Program-made: the position numbers and the translations under genes
Notes under the pieces: generated by a model
What the model was told of the DNA's origin: nothing
The model's database searches: none
Seen by the model: only the letters and a program-made list of their open reading frames with translations
Assembly: GCA_017792425.1 (NCBI GenBank)
Contig: CP051233.1
Location: forward strand, 1,956,402-2,020,401
Length of the DNA stretch: 64,000 nucleotides
From: Thalassovita sp.
GTDB lineage: Bacteria > Pseudomonadota > Alphaproteobacteria > Rhodobacterales > Rhodobacteraceae
Reading direction: 5' to 3'
Part shown: positions 59,955 through 64,000 of the stretch, one piece after another
Layout of the letters: the number at the start of each line of letters is the position of its first letter
Numbering within the stretch: the first letter of the stretch is position 1

Positions 59955-60620
59955 TCACACCAACGGAGATGTCATTCGGCCGGGTTCGTTCTTTTCCAGA
60001 TACGCCTCTTGTTCCGGCGTCAGCTCGATTTCGTCATAGCCGGTGATCATCGGCTGGACGTGGCTGCGGAACCCGTGGCCGACGGTCAGCAGATAGACAT
60101 GCACGATCACGAAAGCCGCGATCACGTAGGCCGCCAGCAGGTGCAGGTTTGCAATCACCGTGATCGCGGCGGTCCCCTGCGCGCCCTCGCCCCAGAAATT
60201 ATAGCTCAGGTACAGCAGGCCAGTGATCCAGATCGCCGGGAATACGAACCACTTCAGCCCGAAATAGGTGGCGGCCTGCAACGGGTTGTGCTTGCGCCAA
60301 TACAGCTTGTGATAAGGGTGTTCCTGTCCTTTGAACACACCATAGGCATAGAATTTGGCCACCTCGATCATGCCCTCGATCCGCGGGATGAACTGGCGCC
60401 AGGTGCCGGTGGTGAACAGCCAGAACGTGGCAAAGATCCACAGTGCCAGCAACGCCAGCGCCGTGATCGTGTGCAGCATCACCGCCGGGCCGAAGGGCAG
60501 CGCGGAATGCACCCCGTTCAGCCCCATGCCGGTGAACAGCAGCATCAGGATCAACAGAACCTGCATCCAGTGCCACAGCCGTTCGAAACGGGGATAGACC
60601 TTGACGTAACGCTTAGCCAT
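59955..60620 (-). CDS. Cytochrome b561-type membrane subunit paired with octaheme cytochrome
   Basis: A 221-residue protein with four membrane helices and the histidines expected of di-haem cytochrome b561 (RLWHWMQVLL, MLHTITALAL, ANLHLLAAY, VIVHVYLLT). It matches the cytochrome b/b6-domain family found with thiosulfate or tetrathionate reductases. Likely role: take electrons from quinol and pass them to the octaheme protein. Its start overlaps the end of the octaheme gene by eight bases and has AAGGAGG upstream. Confidence 0.87.
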   Translation of the reverse strand: MAKRYVKVYPRFERLWHWMQVLLILMLLFTGMGLNGVHSALPFGPAVMLHTITALALLALWIFATFWLFTTGTWRQFIPRIEGMIEVAKFYAYGVFKGQEHPYHKLYWRKHNPLQAATYFGLKWFVFPAIWITGLLYLSYNFWGEGAQGTAAITVIANLHLLAAYVIAAFVIVHVYLLTVGHGFRSHVQPMITGYDEIELTPEQEAYLEKNEPGRMTSPLV

Positions 60621-62253
60621 TTCGGCCTCCTTTCTTGCTGCTGAACAGGCGCAGCACCCCGTGCATCAGCACCCCTGCCAGCGCCGCCAGCACGATCAGC
60701 TTGCCCAGGATACCCACCGGGCCGTTCGGGTCCGTGCCGGGCATGAAGACCCCGGCGATATTCTGCAGCCGCCCGTCCCGCGCGTGGCATTCGGCGCAAT
60801 CCACCGCGCTTTCCGCCGGGGCGACCATGTGGGTGATCGGCCAGTACATGTAGGTGTCAACAAAGCCGAACTGCCCGGAATAGGGCTGGTTGGCGGCTTT
60901 CATCCCCGCCTCAACCGCCTTGCCCCAGTCAAAGTTGGTCCAGAACGCGGTGTCGGTTTTTGGCCCCCAGACATGGGTATAGACCAGCGTGTTGTTGACC
61001 GTGTCATAGGCCTGTCGGCCCTCCATCCGCTTGAACGGCCAGATCCGGCTGTCCTTGCTGGCGGGATCGCCCTTGATGCTGTTGACGTTGACGGTCTGGC
61101 TGGGGTCGATCTTGCGGTCGATCGTGGAATATTCCACCTGCCCATCGAACCAGGCGTAGTAGGGCATGACATCCTCGCCATAGTCGAAATTGCCCTTGGT
61201 GGACATGTAGGTGTGCAGGTGCTGACCGGTGGAAGAGGTAAAGTTTTCCTCGGAGTAGGGTTTGCCGTCCTTCAGCTTGCCGGCGGTGGACCAGTCCCAC
61301 AAGGTTTTCGTCGGTACGCCGCCGCGGGCAAAGCTGGGGATGTGACAGGTCTGGCAGGCCAGCTTGTCCGTGTGGTCGTTCAGCTTCACGCCCTTGATAT
61401 TGGCCGGGTGCGGGTCTGTCCCGTGGCAGCTTTGGCAGGTGGCGACATCGCGCCGCGCGCCCGGCTTGCCCAGCCCGGTGTTGTCCGCCGCTTGCACGTC
61501 ATAGCGCGACCCGGCCCACTTGTGTTGGTCCGAAACGTGGCAGGTGGCGCAGACCATGCCTTCGCCGCCGTCCTCTTTGGCGGACATGTGTACGTCCACG
61601 TCATGCGCCGGGTTGTACAGCGCCGAGGACAGATCGCCGTGTTTCACGTTATCCCCGCCGCCGCCGTAGAAATGGCAGTTACCGCAATTGTCGCGCCCCG
61701 GCATACCGACGCTTTGCGCCGCCTTGGACAGATCCACCGCCCAGGCCTTGGCCCCGGTGATCGTGGTGCCCTTTGCTTCCATCGGCGGGTGCCCTGCCCC
61801 GGTCGCCAGTTTCGTGTAGTTGCCGGATCGGTCGTGGCAGACAAGGCAATCCACCGCGTTCGACTGCTGCGGCGGGGGCTGGTTCATATCGGTCCAGCCA
61901 TAGCCCGCATGGCAAGAGGTGCAGCGCGGTTCATTCCCCGCCACGGAGCCGCAGAAGGAATTGATCACGTTGCGCTTGCCCAGCTTCTGGCCGGTATCCG
62001 GGTGATCGAACTCCCAGTCGAAATGGATCGAGTGCATCTGCACCTGGTTATCCGCCTCGGTGTGGCAGGACAGGCAGGCCTCGGTCACCTCGGGGCCAGA
62101 GGCGAATGCCTTTTTCAGGATGTCGAACTTTGAATGGTCGGCCGTGCTGCCTGCCGTGGGCATGGGCGGCGCGGCGGTCTGCGCCAGCGCCGTGCCGGAC
62201 ATGGCGGCCAGGCCAAGCCCTGCTGCGGTGGCGATCAGGCGGATGATGCGCAT
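60613..62253 (-). CDS. Octaheme c-type cytochrome of the tetrathionate reductase (OTR) family
   Basis: A 546-residue exported multihaem protein. A signal peptide of about 25 residues precedes eight CxxCH haem sites at about 60, 111, 136, 190, 235, 273, 300 and 486, and a C-terminal membrane helix (about 514-537) anchors it. The count and spacing match the octaheme tetrathionate reductase family, whose Shewanella member reduces tetrathionate, nitrite and hydroxylamine in vitro. The physiological substrate is unknown. It is co-transcribed with a cytochrome b and preceded by a perfect FNR box, which points to use at low oxygen. Confidence 0.9.
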   Translation of the reverse strand: MRIIRLIATAAGLGLAAMSGTALAQTAAPPMPTAGSTADHSKFDILKKAFASGPEVTEACLSCHTEADNQVQMHSIHFDWEFDHPDTGQKLGKRNVINSFCGSVAGNEPRCTSCHAGYGWTDMNQPPPQQSNAVDCLVCHDRSGNYTKLATGAGHPPMEAKGTTITGAKAWAVDLSKAAQSVGMPGRDNCGNCHFYGGGGDNVKHGDLSSALYNPAHDVDVHMSAKEDGGEGMVCATCHVSDQHKWAGSRYDVQAADNTGLGKPGARRDVATCQSCHGTDPHPANIKGVKLNDHTDKLACQTCHIPSFARGGVPTKTLWDWSTAGKLKDGKPYSEENFTSSTGQHLHTYMSTKGNFDYGEDVMPYYAWFDGQVEYSTIDRKIDPSQTVNVNSIKGDPASKDSRIWPFKRMEGRQAYDTVNNTLVYTHVWGPKTDTAFWTNFDWGKAVEAGMKAANQPYSGQFGFVDTYMYWPITHMVAPAESAVDCAECHARDGRLQNIAGVFMPGTDPNGPVGILGKLIVLAALAGVLMHGVLRLFSSKKGGRNG

Positions 62254-62284
62254 GGCTGGGGCTCCTCCTCGCGAGCGGAATCGT

Positions 62285-62300
62285 ATTCTGTTATCAGAAT
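62285..62300. promoter_or_regulatory. Inverted repeat ATTCTG-TTAT-CAGAAT
   Basis: A perfect six-base inverted repeat between the FNR box and the octaheme gene start, where transcription from an FNR-dependent promoter should begin. It could bind a second regulator. No family is assigned. Confidence 0.4.
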
Positions 62301-62321
62301 GTAATTTCGTCAGACGATTTA

Positions 62322-62335
62322 TTGATCTGGATCAA
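62322..62335 (-). promoter_or_regulatory. FNR/FnrL box
   Basis: TTGAT-CTGG-ATCAA matches the FNR consensus TTGAT-N4-ATCAA at all ten positions. It is 69 bases upstream of the octaheme gene, with a -10-like TACATT about 20 bases downstream on that strand, close to class II activator spacing. It could also act on the divergent amidotransferase gene. Confidence 0.8.
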
Positions 62336-62425
62336 ATTCCCGCAAAAAACCTATGCCGAAGATTGATCTTTAATGTCGCAGGCAGATTGACTATGCCCGA
62401 CCTACCCCAGACAAGGCGGCATGCG

Positions 62426-63160
62426 ATGAAACCTTTCCTTATCCTGCAACTGCGCCCCGAGGCCGAGGCCTCTGATGACGAATATGCCGCCTTTCTGCGC
62501 AAGGGCGGGTTGCGCGCGGATCAGACCCATCGCATCCGGCTGGAACGTGATCCCCTGCCCGCGCTGGACCTGTCGCAATATTCCGGCGTGATCGTCGGCG
62601 GTGGGCCGGGTTGCATCAGCGACGCGCCGGACCGGAAAGACCCGACAGAGGCGCGGATCGAGGCGGAAATCCTGGCGCTGATGCCGCGGATCACCGGGGG
62701 CGACATACCGTTCCTTGGCTGCTGCTATGGCATCGGTATCCTGGCGCATCACCTGGGCGCGATTGTCAGTAAGGACCGCTTTGGCGAACCGGTCAGCGCC
62801 GTCCCCTGTCGGATCACCGAGGATGGCCGCACCGATCCGCTGCTGAAGGGGCTGCCGGATGATTTCTGCGCCTTCGTCGGCCACAAAGAGGCCGTGCAGA
62901 ACCTGCCCAAAGGCGCCGTGCATCTGCTGGCCTCGGACCCCTGCCCGTTCCAGATGATCCGTCACGGCCGGAACGTCTATGCCACCCAGTTCCATCCCGA
63001 GGCAGACAGCGACGGCTTTGCCCTGCGTATCCGGCTGTACCGGAACAAGGGATATTTCCACCCGGACGAAGCCGACAGCCTGATCGCCATGTGCCAGGCC
63101 GCCGAAGTTCATGCGCCGGAAATCATCCTGCGCAATTTCGTCCGACGCTACGCAGCCTGA
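62426..63160 (+). CDS. Class I glutamine amidotransferase-like protein
   Basis: A 244-residue protein with the class I amidotransferase fold: nucleophile Cys100 in FLGCCYGIGI, His190 and Glu192 in TQFHPEADSD. It has no synthetase domain, like the free-standing GuaA1-like/YfeJ group; the acceptor reaction is unknown. AAGGCGG lies seven bases before the ATG at 62426; an ATG 12 codons upstream is also in frame. It diverges from the octaheme cytochrome and overlaps the convergent LLM gene by 13 bases. Confidence 0.85.
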   Translation: MKPFLILQLRPEAEASDDEYAAFLRKGGLRADQTHRIRLERDPLPALDLSQYSGVIVGGGPGCISDAPDRKDPTEARIEAEILALMPRITGGDIPFLGCCYGIGILAHHLGAIVSKDRFGEPVSAVPCRITEDGRTDPLLKGLPDDFCAFVGHKEAVQNLPKGAVHLLASDPCPFQMIRHGRNVYATQFHPEADSDGFALRIRLYRNKGYFHPDEADSLIAMCQAAEVHAPEIILRNFVRRYAA

Positions 63161-64000
63161 CCGTTCAACTCCGTCATCACCTGCGCCGCGATCTGGAAAG
63201 ATTGCACCCGTTTGCCGAAATCGTGGATCTGGCCGTTCAGGATCACCTCGTCCGGCTGGTAGCGTGCGATCAACTCTGCCAGCTTTGCCCTTACCGTGTC
63301 GCGCCCGCCCGTGGCCGATACCGCCAGCGCCATGTTCACCATCCGCAGCATGGTGCGGTCGATGTGATCCTCGATCCGGTCCACCGGCGCGGGCAGTTTT
63401 CCGGGCTGCCCCATTCGCAGCCGTGCGAATGCTTGCTGCATAGAGGTTTTCAGGTACGCGCCCTCGTCATCGTCTGCCCCGGCAAAGACATTCACCGCCA
63501 GCATGAAATGCGGCCGATCCAGAAAGTAGGAGGGCTGAAACCGGTCGCGGTAGATGTCCCGCGCCTCTGCCAGATCCCCCGGCGCGAAATGCGACGCAAA
63601 GGCATAGGGCAGCCCCAGGTAGGCCGCCAGTTGCGCGCCATACAGCGACGATCCCAGAATCCAGACCGGCACCTTGGTTCCCACCCCCGGATAAGCGCGG
63701 ACGCGTTGGCCGTCCTGCGGGTCTTGCAGGAATTGCACCAGTTCCATCACGTCCATTTCAAACCGTTCCGGCCCGGACTTGTTGCGCCGCAGCGCCGTCA
63801 TTGTTTCCGCGTCCGTCCCCGGCGCACGGCCCAGCCCAAGGTCGATCCGGTCGGGATAGAGCGTGGCCAGCGTGCCGAACTGTTCCGCGATCACCAGTGG
63901 GGAATGGTTGGGCAGCATGATGCCCCCCGCCCCGACCCGGATACGCCGGGTTTTCCCCGCCACATGGCCGATCAGCACAGAGGTGGCCGCGCTGGCGATT
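63148..64000 (-). CDS. LLM-class flavin-dependent oxidoreductase, C-terminal part (cut by window edge)
   Basis: The 5-prime end lies beyond the right edge; 283 codons are visible. The segment ASAATSVLIGHVAGKT, then RIRVGAGGIMLPNHSPLVIAEQFGTL and YPDRIDLGLGRAPGTD, is characteristic of luciferase-like monooxygenases of the MsnO8/YhbW type. These use reduced flavin; the substrate is unknown. The frame is open to the edge, so the GTG near 63978 is internal, not the start. Confidence 0.88.
   Translation of the reverse strand, partial: IASAATSVLIGHVAGKTRRIRVGAGGIMLPNHSPLVIAEQFGTLATLYPDRIDLGLGRAPGTDAETMTALRRNKSGPERFEMDVMELVQFLQDPQDGQRVRAYPGVGTKVPVWILGSSLYGAQLAAYLGLPYAFASHFAPGDLAEARDIYRDRFQPSYFLDRPHFMLAVNVFAGADDDEGAYLKTSMQQAFARLRMGQPGKLPAPVDRIEDHIDRTMLRMVNMALAVSATGGRDTVRAKLAELIARYQPDEVILNGQIHDFGKRVQSFQIAAQVMTELNGQAA

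Noticed and set aside
60613..62253. Octaheme protein as hydroxylamine oxidoreductase of a nitrifier
   Set aside because: No tyrosine cross-link context, no haoB/cycAB neighbours; paired cytochrome b and haem spacing fit the OTR family.
1..64000. Search for CRISPR arrays, transposases, integrases, prophage genes, toxin-antitoxin or defence islands
   Set aside because: No regularly spaced repeats and no proteins of these families were seen; gene content is ordinary chromosome throughout.

Overview
The window is high-GC, gene-dense chromosomal DNA of an alphaproteobacterium, most likely a member of the Rhodobacteraceae (Roseobacter group). The reasons are the rpmF-plsX-fabH-ihfA-merR cluster, the long-form dCTP deaminase, class II DAHP synthase, 3-hydroxybutyrate dehydrogenase, OlsB, an IalB-family protein, LuxR next to rpsB-tsf, and a short repeat of a type I associate with intergenic regions of this group. 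There is no rRNA, CRISPR array, transposase, prophage or toxin-antitoxin module. Nearly everything is core metabolism, transport, envelope and regulation.

Layout. 1-2.5 kb: truncated MFS transporter, dcd, a crotonase. 2.7-7.6 kb: tRNA-Pro, then the leftward envelope/lipid cluster yceD-like, rpmF, plsX, fabH, ihfA, merR-like, with bamE divergent. 7.6-13.8 kb: olsB, uup-type ABC-F, an SDR, an AbrB-type permease, a hairpin-rich non-coding stretch next to tRNA-Gly, and a K+ channel coupled to a DsbA-like protein. 13.8-24.7 kb: acyl-CoA synthetase with a divergent XRE-cupin regulator, an orphan peptide-type binding protein with entericidin, bdhA, a Ca/Na antiporter, DUF502, psuGK, and a DUF4198 gene overlapping head-to-head with a HupE/UreJ gene. 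24.9-31.5 kb: rpsB-tsf, a LuxR solo, an FAD oxidoreductase, gcdH and its LysR regulator. 31.6-41.8 kb: the phosphate module phoB-phoU-pstBACS (Pho boxes upstream of pstS), and phoR in the yicC-gmk-gamma carbonic anhydrase operon. 42-54.7 kb: PAS protein, aroG class II, GlxA-type regulator, PQQ sugar dehydrogenase, a complete branched-chain amino acid ABC transporter, a HerA-type ATPase, IalB. 54.7-59.9 kb: fabF-like, acyl carrier protein, lpxD, an L,D-transpeptidase and a divergent MepK/YcbK-like peptidase. 59.9-64 kb: cytochrome b plus octaheme cytochrome c with a perfect FNR box, a glutamine amidotransferase and a truncated LLM oxidoreductase.

Working together: the pst/pho genes form a complete phosphate sensing and uptake system split over two divergent transcription units. 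Lipid and envelope genes recur (plsX/fabH, olsB, lpxD-ACP-KAS, Ldt/MepK, bamE). The OTR cytochrome pair looks like a quinol-fed periplasmic reductase switched on at low oxygen.

I saw no obviously new multi-gene system. The most unusual signals are non-coding: a five-copy repeat GAGTATTT-N3-GCAAGAYGAA placed downstream of gene ends; two putative small RNAs with the same build (GC hairpin, CCUCC-containing linker, terminator); a 6S-like structured region; overlapping divergent start codons of two secreted/membrane proteins; and an in-frame stop at codon 4 of a secreted-protein gene. All assignments are by eye, without database searches.
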